DNA of 37,664 nt from an uncultured Bacteroidota bacterium (GTDB taxonomy: Bacteria > Bacteroidota > Bacteroidia > Flavobacteriales > Flavobacteriaceae), in contig CAJXVU010000032.1 of the NCBI GenBank assembly GCA_913062555.1, forward strand, positions 1-37,664, read 5' to 3'. Below the pieces are notes generated by a model. That model saw nothing but the letters and a program-made list of their open reading frames with translations, ran no database searches and was not told the DNA's origin. Shown here one piece after another: positions 1 through 7,934 of the stretch; the stretch's first letter is position 1; each line of letters begins with the position of its first letter. Position numbers and translations under genes: made by a program.

Positions 1-51
1 AATATAAAATCCATCTTTTAAATCTAGTGGCTTTGTTGCTGGTCTTCCCAT
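1..51 (-). CDS. Start of a small unknown protein (partial, runs off the window)
   Basis: Only the first 17 codons are in the window, reading leftwards from an ATG at 51. They encode MGRPATKPLDLKDGFYI and stay open to the window edge. The start is supported by an exact TAnnTTTG promoter element on the same strand at 136-143, which leaves a leader of about 80 bases. The wording resembles short, basic hypothetical proteins of flavobacteria, but that is a memory-based impression and too little is visible to assign a family. Confidence 0.5.
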   Translation of the reverse strand, partial: MGRPATKPLDLKDGFYI

Positions 52-135
52 AGTTATAATTCAATATAGTGTTTAAATTCTCACTTTAGTATAAAAAAAT
101 ATCGGACAATATATCCAATATAAAAATCAATTGGA

Positions 136-143
136 CAAAGGTA
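136..143 (-). promoter_or_regulatory. Bacteroidota -7 promoter element TACCTTTG for the gene at the left edge
   Basis: On the minus strand the sequence is TACCTTTG, an exact match to the Bacteroidota consensus TAnnTTTG. It lies about 85 bases before the ATG at 51. A palindrome, TCCAAT-N10-ATTGGA (114-135), covers the expected transcription start. Confidence 0.5.
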
Positions 144-242
144 CAATAACTTTAGCTTATATAGAAAACAATATAATAGATTATCGTTATTGTTTCATAG
201 TGTTTTTGATTTTAATAGTAGCTTTACAGTGGTATTTCACAA

Positions 243-452
243 TTAATCTTTCATTGTAAATCCTACTTTAATGGTAACTTGCCATCTACCAATATCACCA
301 TCAATAATTGATCCCCGTGTTTCTACAACTTCAAACCATCTTAAATTGTGAATGGATCCAGAGGCCTTGGCTAAGGCATTTAGTATGGCATCATCGCTTG
401 ATTCTTCAGATGTGCCAATGATTTCAATTTTCTTGTATACATGATCATCCAT
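243..452 (-). CDS. Dodecin family flavin-binding protein
   Basis: A 69-residue protein of the normal dodecin length. Dodecins are small beta-alpha-beta-beta proteins that assemble into hollow dodecamers and store or buffer flavins in the cytoplasm. The N-terminal VYKKIEIIGTSEESSDDAI, the central LRWFEVVETRGSI and the C-terminal WQVTIKVGF follow the family pattern. The tryptophan at residue 39, in the stretch before EVVE, is where the family's flavin-stacking aromatic residue lies. It is on the same strand as the FAD oxidoreductase that ends 78 bases upstream, so the two may be co-transcribed; no terminator is visible between them. The family call is firm, the physiological role is inferred from relatives. 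Confidence 0.9.
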   Translation of the reverse strand: MDDHVYKKIEIIGTSEESSDDAILNALAKASGSIHNLRWFEVVETRGSIIDGDIGRWQVTIKVGFTMKD

Positions 453-530
453 AAGGCGTAACTTTTAGATTAAAAAACGACTTTAAGTTACGAAATTTAT
501 AGGATAATCTTTGTCTATTCAGGATATATA

Positions 531-2099
531 TTAGCCATTTGAACCGAGTAATTCAATGGCCGCTTCTGCACAGCGTTCGCCATCCATAGCAGCAGATACA
601 ATCCCCCCTGCGTAACCACCACCTTCTCCACAAGGAAATAGACCTTTCACTTCCGGATGCTCTAAATTAGCCTTTCTCGGAATGTTCACCGGTGATGATG
701 TTCGGGATTCCACACCAACAACATTGGCCTCGGCAGTGAAATAACCATTCATTTTCTCTCCAAAGGCCGCAAACCCTTTTCGCAGTCGGCCACCAATTAT
801 TTTGGGCAATAAGGAATGTAATGGCGCCGATTTCAATCCGGGCTGATAGGAGGTCTCATTTAATGTGTTTGATAATTTTCCCTCTACAAAATCGGTTAAT
901 CGTTGGGCAGGAGCAACCTGACTTCTTCCACCCGAAGTAAATGCTAAGCGTTCCAAATCTTTTTGATATTCCAATCCTTTTAATACGCCAAAATGTTCGT
1001 ATTTAGGAATGTCTTTATCCACATTTATTTCTACAACAATCCCAGAATTTGCATAGGGATTATTACGTTTGGAGGGCGACATGCCATTAACTACAACCTC
1101 CCCATTGGCTGTTGCAGCCGGAACAATGAATCCGCCAGGACACATACAAAAGGAATAGACACCTCTATCATTAACTTGGTGAACCAGGCTATAGGATGCA
1201 GCAGGTAATAATTCATCGCGTTCTGCTTTGCAATGATACTGAATAGAATCTATAATGTGTTGTGGGTGTTCAACACGAACCCCCATAGCAAATGACTTTG
1301 CTTCTAGAGCAATATTCTTTTTATTTAATAAATAGTAAATATCTCGAGCCGAATGTCCGGTTGCCAGAATAACGGCTTCAACCGTCATCTCAGTATCGTT
1401 TTTAAGCTGAATGGCTTTGATCTGATTATTTTTAATAACAAAATCCGTTACCCGACTTTCAAAATGTACTTCACCACCACAATTTAGAATGGTCTCGCGA
1501 ATATTCTGAACAACTTTTGGAAGTTTATTGGTACCAATATGAGGATGAGCATCAATCAATATTTGCTCTGTAGCCCCATGAAATACAAGATTTTCAAAGA
1601 TGCGTCTTACATCACCTCGTTTCAAACTACGGGTATAGAGTTTTCCGTCAGAATATGTTCCAGCACCACCTTCACCAAAACAGTAATTAGAATCTTCATT
1701 AACATCGTGAAATTGATTTATGGCACGTAAATCACGGCGTCTCTCTTTAACATTTTTACCCCGTTCTAGAACAATTGGTTTATAGCCTAATTCTATACAA
1801 CGTAATGCGGCATACATTCCTGCAGGACCAAAACCAATGATATGTATTGCCTTTGCTGTTGAAACATCTTTATAGTCAAATAAATATTTTGAGGATTCAG
1901 GGGGGAACTCGTTGATATAAACAGCCACTTTATAATTGAAAACTATCACCGATTTTCTTGCATCTATAGATTTTCTCAATATTTTGACTGCTGAAATTTC
2001 TCCGGTTTTTATATTTAAATGCTGCGCAGCCTTTAGTTTTAGAATGCCCTCTTTCTTTTCCTGTTTGAGCGGAACTCTAATCTGAATTTCTTTAACCAT
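531..2099 (-). CDS. FAD-dependent oxidoreductase, COG2509 type
   Basis: A 522-residue cytoplasmic flavoprotein. Residues 1-80 form the extra N-terminal domain typical of the COG2509 'uncharacterised FAD-dependent dehydrogenases'. The dinucleotide-binding motif GFGPAG is at about 89-94, followed by LERG, where the ribose-binding acidic residue sits. A second characteristic stretch, NYCFGEGGAGTYSDGKLYTR, follows, as does the C-terminal FPCGEGGGYAGGIVSAAMDG that contacts FAD. The substrate is unknown for the family. The start at 2099 fits the family N-terminus and lies only five bases after an exact TAATTTTG promoter element, so the transcript is probably leaderless. The gene is divergent from lpdA and followed by a dodecin, another flavin protein. 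Confidence 0.85.
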   Translation of the reverse strand: MVKEIQIRVPLKQEKKEGILKLKAAQHLNIKTGEISAVKILRKSIDARKSVIVFNYKVAVYINEFPPESSKYLFDYKDVSTAKAIHIIGFGPAGMYAALRCIELGYKPIVLERGKNVKERRRDLRAINQFHDVNEDSNYCFGEGGAGTYSDGKLYTRSLKRGDVRRIFENLVFHGATEQILIDAHPHIGTNKLPKVVQNIRETILNCGGEVHFESRVTDFVIKNNQIKAIQLKNDTEMTVEAVILATGHSARDIYYLLNKKNIALEAKSFAMGVRVEHPQHIIDSIQYHCKAERDELLPAASYSLVHQVNDRGVYSFCMCPGGFIVPAATANGEVVVNGMSPSKRNNPYANSGIVVEINVDKDIPKYEHFGVLKGLEYQKDLERLAFTSGGRSQVAPAQRLTDFVEGKLSNTLNETSYQPGLKSAPLHSLLPKIIGGRLRKGFAAFGEKMNGYFTAEANVVGVESRTSSPVNIPRKANLEHPEVKGLFPCGEGGGYAGGIVSAAMDGERCAEAAIELLGSNG

Positions 2100-2104
2100 A
2101 AATG

Positions 2105-2112
2105 CAAAATTA
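2105..2112 (-). promoter_or_regulatory. Bacteroidota -7 element TAATTTTG for the FAD oxidoreductase
   Basis: The minus strand reads TAATTTTG, an exact TAnnTTTG match, five bases before the ATG at 2099. The predicted transcription start falls on or next to the start codon. Confidence 0.55.
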
Positions 2113-2186
2113 CTTAAATAAAATTAGCTTATAAAAAGATTTAAAAAATCAATCTTTAATTTGGGTTATCATTGAATATATGTTTG

Positions 2187-2194
2187 TATTTTTG
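2187..2194 (+). promoter_or_regulatory. Bacteroidota -7 element TATTTTTG for lpdA
   Basis: The plus strand reads TATTTTTG, an exact TAnnTTTG match, with a TTTG at 2160-2163 as possible upstream element. The last G of the element is the first base of an in-frame GTG at 2194. That codon therefore lies inside the promoter, which argues that lpdA starts at the ATG at 2233. Confidence 0.6.
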
Positions 2195-2232
2195 TGAACG
2201 ATTTAATAAAATTCAACTACAAAAAAAATCAT

Positions 2233-3639
2233 ATGAATTCATACGATGTAGCCGTTATTGGTTCTGGACCTGGAGGTTATGTAGCAGCAATCCGTTGTGC
2301 ACAACTGGGAATGAAAACTGCAATTATTGAAAAATATTCTACCCTTGGAGGCACCTGTTTAAATGTTGGCTGTATTCCGAGTAAAGCGCTTTTAGATTCT
2401 TCACACCATTATGAGGATGCCGTTAAGCATTTTGAAGAGCATGGTATTGAAATCCCTGGAGATATTAAAGTGAATCTTGAAAAAATGATTGCCCGTAAGC
2501 AGGCTGTCGTTGACCAAACTACTGGCGGGATCGAATTTTTAATGAAAAAGAATAAGATTGATGTATATGTAGGCATGGGAAGTTTTAAAGATGCAAGCCA
2601 TATTACTATTACCAAAGCCGATGGTACTTCAGAAGAAATTGAAGCTAAAAATACAATTATAGCAACAGGAAGCAAGCCTTCTAATTTGCCATTTATTAAT
2701 CTAGATAAGGACCGTGTAATTACCTCTACTGAAGCTTTAAAACTTAAAGAAATCCCTAAGCATTTAATTGTTATTGGTGGTGGTGTAATTGGATTGGAAC
2801 TCGGACAAGTTTACAAGCGTCTTGGCGCTGAGGTGACCGTTGTAGAATATTTAGATAGAATCATTCCAACGATGGATGCTGGTTTATCTAAAGAGCTTAA
2901 TAAAGTATTGAAAAAACAAAAATTCAAGATAAATGCCTCACATAAAGTGAAATCTGTGGAGCGTGTTGGCGATGAGGTTGTTGTTAAAGCCGATAATAAA
3001 AAAGGTGTTGAAGTAGAATTTAGAGGAGATTATTGTTTAGTTTCTGTTGGACGTCGTCCATATACTGATGGCTTAAATGCTGAAGCAGCAGGAGTAAAAT
3101 TAAATGATAGAGGACAAGTAGAGGTTAATGATCATCTACAAACCAGTGCTTCTAATATTTATGCGATTGGTGATGTGATTAAAGGCGCAATGTTAGCACA
3201 TAAAGCTGAAGAAGAAGGGGTTTTTGTTGCCGAATCTTTGGCGGGTCAAAAACCACATATCGATTATAATTTAATTCCTGGTGTGGTATACACATGGCCA
3301 GAAGTTGCAACTGTTGGTAAAACAGAAGAACAACTTAAAGAAGCCGGAATAGACTATAAAACTGGGCAATTCCCGATGCGTGCATTAGGAAGAAGTAGAG
3401 CGAGTATGGATTTAGACGGATTTGTAAAAATTCTAGCCGATGCTTCAACTGATGAGATTCTTGGTGTGCATATGGTAGGTGCTCGTGCAGCCGATATGAT
3501 AGCAGAAGCAGTTGTAGCGATGGAATACAGAGCTTCAGCCGAAGATATTTCAAGAATGTCTCATGCACATCCAACATTTACTGAAGCGATTAAAGAAGCC
3601 GCATTAGCAGCAACAGATAATCGACCACTTCATATCTAA
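2233..3639 (+). CDS. lpdA: Dihydrolipoyl dehydrogenase (E3 of 2-oxoacid dehydrogenase complexes)
   Basis: A 468-residue flavoenzyme that reoxidises dihydrolipoyl groups of the pyruvate, 2-oxoglutarate and related dehydrogenase complexes and of the glycine cleavage system, passing electrons to NAD. FAD-binding GSGPGG is at 10-15. The redox-active disulfide is Cys42/Cys47 in GGTCLNVGCIPSK. The NAD-binding motif GGGVIGLE lies mid-protein. The C-terminal HAHPTFTEA supplies the His-Glu pair of the dimer partner's active site. The open frame begins at a GTG at 2194, but that codon overlaps the promoter, and the ATG at 2233 gives the standard family N-terminus MNSYDVAVIG. Only E3 is here; the genes for E1 and E2 are not in the window. 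A good hairpin terminator follows. Confidence 0.95.
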   Translation: MNSYDVAVIGSGPGGYVAAIRCAQLGMKTAIIEKYSTLGGTCLNVGCIPSKALLDSSHHYEDAVKHFEEHGIEIPGDIKVNLEKMIARKQAVVDQTTGGIEFLMKKNKIDVYVGMGSFKDASHITITKADGTSEEIEAKNTIIATGSKPSNLPFINLDKDRVITSTEALKLKEIPKHLIVIGGGVIGLELGQVYKRLGAEVTVVEYLDRIIPTMDAGLSKELNKVLKKQKFKINASHKVKSVERVGDEVVVKADNKKGVEVEFRGDYCLVSVGRRPYTDGLNAEAAGVKLNDRGQVEVNDHLQTSASNIYAIGDVIKGAMLAHKAEEEGVFVAESLAGQKPHIDYNLIPGVVYTWPEVATVGKTEEQLKEAGIDYKTGQFPMRALGRSRASMDLDGFVKILADASTDEILGVHMVGARAADMIAEAVVAMEYRASAEDISRMSHAHPTFTEAIKEAALAATDNRPLHI

Positions 3640-3663
3640 CATAGTATACTATTGTATATATAA

Positions 3664-3695
3664 ACCCCTTAATGCACCTGTATTAAGGGTTTTTT
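3664..3695 (+). terminator. Rho-independent terminator after lpdA
   Basis: The 8-bp stem CCCTTAAT (3666-3673) pairs with ATTAAGGG (3682-3689) across an 8-base loop and is followed by a run of six T. Confidence 0.85.
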
Positions 3696-3772
3696 ATGAA
3701 TCGACTTGAAAGTTTACTGGCTTAATCTGAAAAAGTGATTTAACAGAATAATACACCACGTTTACAGATTAA

Positions 3773-3800
3773 AGTTTCATTAATGAGACTCCAGTTTCAT
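3773..3800 (+). promoter_or_regulatory. Candidate LytTR-type direct repeats upstream of the barrel-kinase-regulator operon
   Basis: The octamer AGTTTCAT occurs at 3773-3780 and again at 3793-3800, giving a 20-bp period (12-bp spacer), in the leader of the gene at 3834. LytTR-domain regulators typically bind two 9-10-bp direct repeats about two helical turns apart with a GTT core. The operon downstream ends with a LytTR regulator, so autoregulation is plausible. A near-consensus -7 element, CATATTTG (3798-3805), overlaps the second repeat. Confidence 0.4.
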
Positions 3801-3833
3801 ATTTGCATTCTAAATAATAAATAGAAAGCACAA

Positions 3834-6149
3834 ATGAAAAAATTAGTAGCACTTGTCATCTTCATAGCGATATCAAGTTCAAACGCTCAGGCTCAGAAAA
3901 TACAATTAAAAGGGGTCGTTGTTGACGCTCTAACTCAAGAGGAAATTGCTTTTGCAACCATTGCAGTCTATGATAATTTGGAAATTGTCGATGGAAATTC
4001 TGCTGATGAAAATGGCCGATTTAATTTAGTAACACATAAAAAGTTAAGCCATATTGAAGTCAGTTTTATTGGCTATAAGCGCAAACAATTACGAATTTCA
4101 GATTTCGAAAACACGAATGAATTGCGCATTGAATTGGACATTGATGATCGCAATTTAGAGACCATAATAATTGAGGGGAAACCCAGTACTACCCAATTAA
4201 AAATCGATAGAAAGATTATAAACTTAGGAAGTGATATACAAAATTCAGGAGTCAATGCACTGGAAGCTTTTGGTCAAATTCCAGAAATTGATACAGATGT
4301 TGCTGCAGGTACTATATCGTTGAGGGGAAGCGATAATGTCAGGGTTTTAATAAATGGAAAACCCTCATCATTAAGCGCTGTAGAAGTACTTCGGCAATTA
4401 CCTGCTTCAAATATTAGTAAAGTAGAGTTAATCACTTCTCCTTCAGCTAAATATCAGGCAGATGGTATTTCTGGGATTATAAATATTATATTGAAAAAGA
4501 ATAGTAATTTAGGACTAAACCTGGCTATAAATAGTAGCGTTGGTACAAAAAGACATGGTTACGGCTTCTCAGGGAATTATAATTTAAAGTCTGTAAATTT
4601 CCGCCTAAATGCATCTAAGGCAAATAGTAAAATGATTGATAATCAATCGATCGCTAGAGTGTTTGCTAACGGGAATACCGAAGATATTATAACCCCTTAT
4701 AAGTTTGATGGTACGGTTTATAATATTTCTTCTGGAATTGATATTTACATTAAAGACAAGCATGAACTGTCAATTGAAATAGATTATATAGAAGACACTC
4801 ATGATTATTTTAATAAGTCTAGCTATACAAATGTTACAGATGCTGATGATTTTCAAGCATTGAGAGCCATGGATCATTTTCATTACAATACCATAATAAA
4901 TACCAATTATAGATTAAAATTTAATGAAGATAACCATTTCCTAGAGTTCGATTATAATTTGAATATTAGTAATAATGACTATCCTTTATCTGATTTTAAT
5001 GATGATGTTTTATTGAGCAAACAGTTTTTAACTGAAGACTTTGTACTTCAAGCTTTGGCAATAGATTATACTTTACCAGTTAGCGATAAACTCGTTCTTG
5101 AAACAGGACTTTCACGGAATTCGCAGGCTTTGGAGAGTCAGCGCTTATTTTCTGCTGCAAATGAGGTCGAAACCAAGGATGTATTTAATTATGACGAGCA
5201 ATTGATAGGCGCATATGGGCTTGCAAAATTTTCATTAGGCGCATTAAATTTACAAGCGGGCTTGAGGTATGAATATTTTAAATCGACATCAAAAAGTGAT
5301 ACTGATGGTTTTGATACCAAGCAAAAGTTTTCGAATTTATTTCCATCAGTACATCTTTCCTATAGCATTAACGAAAATAACACATTAAATTTGGGCTATA
5401 GTAAACGTGTTTCCAGACCTAATTTTCATCATATTAATGCATTTCAAGTTGTAAATCCCCTCTTTATTTGGGAGTATAACCCCAATATAACTCCGGAGTT
5501 TAGTGATAATATAGAATTGAGTTATCAGAAAAATATGAATGGTTTAAATTTGGGGTTAAGCACTTTCTACAGATACCGAAAAGATGTTGTTTTATGGACA
5601 GAATCTGTTCTTGATGATAAGCAGTTATTTAGGTATGAAAACGCAGGAACCAATAACTCCTATGGTCTTGAAGCTACGGCAAAATATAAAGTAACATCGT
5701 TTTGGGATTCGAGACTTACTGCAAATTATTATTTCACTAAAATAGCACAGCACAATGTGGTTACTTGGGATGAAACTTATAATTCGACAATTCAAGTTAA
5801 AAATACATTTCAAATTAATAAAAAGATTACTGCGGATGTGAGTTATCTTTATTTACCAAAACGACAGAGTGCGTTTAATTTTGTAAAACCGAGAAAAAGA
5901 CTGGATTTATCTGTTCGTGGAAAATTCATTTCTAATAAATTATTAGTTAATTTACGCCTTGTAGATGTTTTTAATTCATATAAGTTTAAAAGATTCAGTA
6001 AAACAGAACGTTTAAATCAAACGACCAATTGGGATTTTCAATCGCAAACGTCAAATGTTTTATTGAGTTTGAATTATAAAATATTTGAAAATAAGGGTAA
6101 AACTAGACAGCGAAAAGAACGAAATTATAGTGAGGCACCAATAGATTAA
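3834..6149 (+). CDS. Outer-membrane beta-barrel protein, TonB-receptor-like, with N-terminal carboxypeptidase-regulatory domain
   Basis: A 771-residue secreted protein. Residues 1-20 form a signal peptide ending SSSNAQA. About 23-105 is a carboxypeptidase-regulatory-like Ig domain (KGVVVDALTQEEIAFATIAV). About 110-225 is a plug-like segment (VRVLINGKPSSLSAVEVLRQLP, then SAKYQADGISGIINIILKK). The remainder is alternating beta strands with aromatic girdles, typical of the flavobacterial outer-membrane barrel family OMP_b-brl_3. It sits 10 bases upstream of a LytS-like kinase and its regulator, so the three form an operon. That order suggests either a transported ligand monitored by the two-component pair or a barrel controlled by it. 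No substrate can be read. Direct repeats resembling LytTR sites precede it. Confidence 0.8.
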   Translation: MKKLVALVIFIAISSSNAQAQKIQLKGVVVDALTQEEIAFATIAVYDNLEIVDGNSADENGRFNLVTHKKLSHIEVSFIGYKRKQLRISDFENTNELRIELDIDDRNLETIIIEGKPSTTQLKIDRKIINLGSDIQNSGVNALEAFGQIPEIDTDVAAGTISLRGSDNVRVLINGKPSSLSAVEVLRQLPASNISKVELITSPSAKYQADGISGIINIILKKNSNLGLNLAINSSVGTKRHGYGFSGNYNLKSVNFRLNASKANSKMIDNQSIARVFANGNTEDIITPYKFDGTVYNISSGIDIYIKDKHELSIEIDYIEDTHDYFNKSSYTNVTDADDFQALRAMDHFHYNTIINTNYRLKFNEDNHFLEFDYNLNISNNDYPLSDFNDDVLLSKQFLTEDFVLQALAIDYTLPVSDKLVLETGLSRNSQALESQRLFSAANEVETKDVFNYDEQLIGAYGLAKFSLGALNLQAGLRYEYFKSTSKSDTDGFDTKQKFSNLFPSVHLSYSINENNTLNLGYSKRVSRPNFHHINAFQVVNPLFIWEYNPNITPEFSDNIELSYQKNMNGLNLGLSTFYRYRKDVVLWTESVLDDKQLFRYENAGTNNSYGLEATAKYKVTSFWDSRLTANYYFTKIAQHNVVTWDETYNSTIQVKNTFQINKKITADVSYLYLPKRQSAFNFVKPRKRLDLSVRGKFISNKLLVNLRLVDVFNSYKFKRFSKTERLNQTTNWDFQSQTSNVLLSLNYKIFENKGKTRQRKERNYSEAPID

Positions 6150-6159
6150 TATCCTATTC

Positions 6160-7194
6160 ATGACAAAAGAGGGCACAAAAGAAATGAACGTTTTAAGGTT
6201 TATGCAAAAGAGAGAAGGTGTGATGCATGCTATGTTTTGGATCATCTATTTGTTTTTTCCATTTTTAAAAGCAATAGGTAAAGGGGCATTTCCTTCTTTT
6301 TACAGCGAATTGAATGACCTGTTTTTTGGACTGATAATATTTTATGTTTCTTACCTCTTATTTTTTCCTTCAAGAAAAAAAATTCGTAATGGGATATTGC
6401 TTTTTGCCCTATTTTGTATTGTTGGCTATTTGAATTTAAAAATGCATAACTGGATGTTTCAAGGGTCGCATGCAGAGGCATTTTGGTATTATTCTTTGAG
6501 TTATATTTCTACCTATTCAATTTTGGCATTATTCGCATACGTACTTTATTCATTGAAAGAAGCCTATAAAAAGCAAGTCGCTTTAGATACTGCCAATTTA
6601 AAAAAGCAAGTCGCAGAATTGGAAGGCTTAAAGGCCCAAATAAATCCGCACTTTTTATTCAATACTTTAAATACAATTTATTCCAGCGCCTTAAAAACCG
6701 ATGCTAAAACGGCAGAATTAATTTTAAAGTTATCTGATAATTTTAGATATATGTTACATGAAGGACAGCACAAATATGTACCATTACTAAAGGAAATTGC
6801 ACATTTAAAAGGATATATTAATTTACAGGAGGAGCGTCTTAGAGATAAAGTGATTGTGAATTTTACTGTGGAAATTGATGATGAAGAACAGGAAATTGCG
6901 CCATTATTATTAATTTCCTTTGTTGAAAACGCATTTAAATATATAAGTTTGTTAAAAGGAAAGAATCACAGTCTGAACATTAAAATTAGTTTAATAGATC
7001 AATCCTTTAAATTTTATTGTGAAAATCCATTTGAGGAAAATAATAAGCAGCATACAGATGTACAATGGCAGGAAAGCGGCATAGGGATCACCAATACTAA
7101 AAAACGACTGGCCTATTTATATGCTGACAAACATGTATTGAACATTGAAAACGAAAATTCATTTTTTAAAGTAAACCTTCACATACAATTATGA
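6160..7194 (+). CDS. LytS/YehU-type sensor histidine kinase
   Basis: A 344-residue inner-membrane kinase of the His_kinase (PF06580) family. Four hydrophobic segments lie between about 22 and 131, with no recognisable periplasmic sensor domain. A short coiled coil follows at 134-158. The phospho-acceptor motif NPHFLFNTLN has its histidine at 164. The ATPase domain shows the N-box FVENAFKY around Asn257 and the G-box SGIGITNTKKRL near 307. The first ATG at 6160 lies 10 bases after the barrel gene; a second in-frame ATG at 6184 is equally possible. The stop codon overlaps the start of the regulator by four bases (ATGA), which indicates translational coupling. It is expected to phosphorylate the regulator at 7191. 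Confidence 0.88.
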   Translation: MTKEGTKEMNVLRFMQKREGVMHAMFWIIYLFFPFLKAIGKGAFPSFYSELNDLFFGLIIFYVSYLLFFPSRKKIRNGILLFALFCIVGYLNLKMHNWMFQGSHAEAFWYYSLSYISTYSILALFAYVLYSLKEAYKKQVALDTANLKKQVAELEGLKAQINPHFLFNTLNTIYSSALKTDAKTAELILKLSDNFRYMLHEGQHKYVPLLKEIAHLKGYINLQEERLRDKVIVNFTVEIDDEEQEIAPLLLISFVENAFKYISLLKGKNHSLNIKISLIDQSFKFYCENPFEENNKQHTDVQWQESGIGITNTKKRLAYLYADKHVLNIENENSFFKVNLHIQL

Positions 7195-7874
7195 TCCATT
7201 GTTTGATTTTAGAGGATGAAAAGCCGGCACAGGAAGTTTTACAAGACTATATTGATAAGACCCCATTTATTGATTGTATTGGCATTTATGAAAGCGGGTT
7301 GGATATTCCACAAGAAAAATTACAACTAGCAGATATCCTATTTTTAGATATTCAATTACCAGAGTTAAACGGGCTGTCTTTTTTAAAAACTATTGATTCC
7401 CCTCCAATAGTGATTGTAACCACTGCTTATTCCAATTATGCCGTTGATGCATTTGATGAAAATGTATTGGATTACATGGTGAAACCATTCTCGTATGAGC
7501 GTTTTTTTAAGGCCATTACTCGTGCTAGAAACAGCATTCAATTTGAACATAAGGAGGCCGACAAACAACTGTTCTTATATGCCGATAAGACTATTTATAA
7601 AATTTCAGCGCAAGATATTTTGTTTTTGAAAGCTGAGGTAGATTATGTAAATGTTGTCACTAAGTCACAATCAATTTTAATATTGGATAGTCTGCGTCAT
7701 TGGGAAGAAAAATTATCAACATTTAACTTTGTAAGGGTACACCGTTCTTATATTGTCAATATGGATAAAATTGAAAAATTATCAGGCAATCAAGTCTATA
7801 TTTCAGAAATGACAATTCCGATAGGGAAAGTATACAAAACAGATTTGTACAACCGCATCGGTTATAAAAAATAG
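7191..7874 (+). CDS. LytTR-family response regulator
   Basis: A 227-residue cytoplasmic regulator. The receiver domain (1-118) has the acidic pair around Glu8-Asp9, the phosphorylated aspartate Asp53 in LFLDIQLPE, and the conserved Lys98 in MVKPFSY. The LytTR DNA-binding domain follows at about 123-227, with the hallmark FVRVHRSYIVN and the closing IPIGKVYK. Such regulators bind direct repeats with a GTT core; a candidate pair is present at 3773-3800 upstream of the same operon. It overlaps its kinase by four bases. The gene is convergent with the TPR lipoprotein gene. Confidence 0.9.
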   Translation: MIHCLILEDEKPAQEVLQDYIDKTPFIDCIGIYESGLDIPQEKLQLADILFLDIQLPELNGLSFLKTIDSPPIVIVTTAYSNYAVDAFDENVLDYMVKPFSYERFFKAITRARNSIQFEHKEADKQLFLYADKTIYKISAQDILFLKAEVDYVNVVTKSQSILILDSLRHWEEKLSTFNFVRVHRSYIVNMDKIEKLSGNQVYISEMTIPIGKVYKTDLYNRIGYKK

Positions 7875-7906
7875 ACTATCGAAAAAGGCATGATCAAAGA
7901 ACGTAG

Positions 7907-7928
7907 AGCTTTACTTTTCTAACAAGCT
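7907..7928 (+). terminator. Weak possible terminator after the first LytTR regulator
   Basis: A 5-bp stem AGCTT/AAGCT with a 12-base loop is followed by ATTTTTCTATT. The stem is short, so this is only suggestive. Confidence 0.25.
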
Positions 7929-7934
7929 ATTTTT

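Noticed and set aside
2194..2232. Upstream GTG start for lpdA
   Set aside because: The GTG overlaps the last base of an exact TAnnTTTG promoter element, so it would not be in the mRNA; the ATG at 2233 gives the normal N-terminus.
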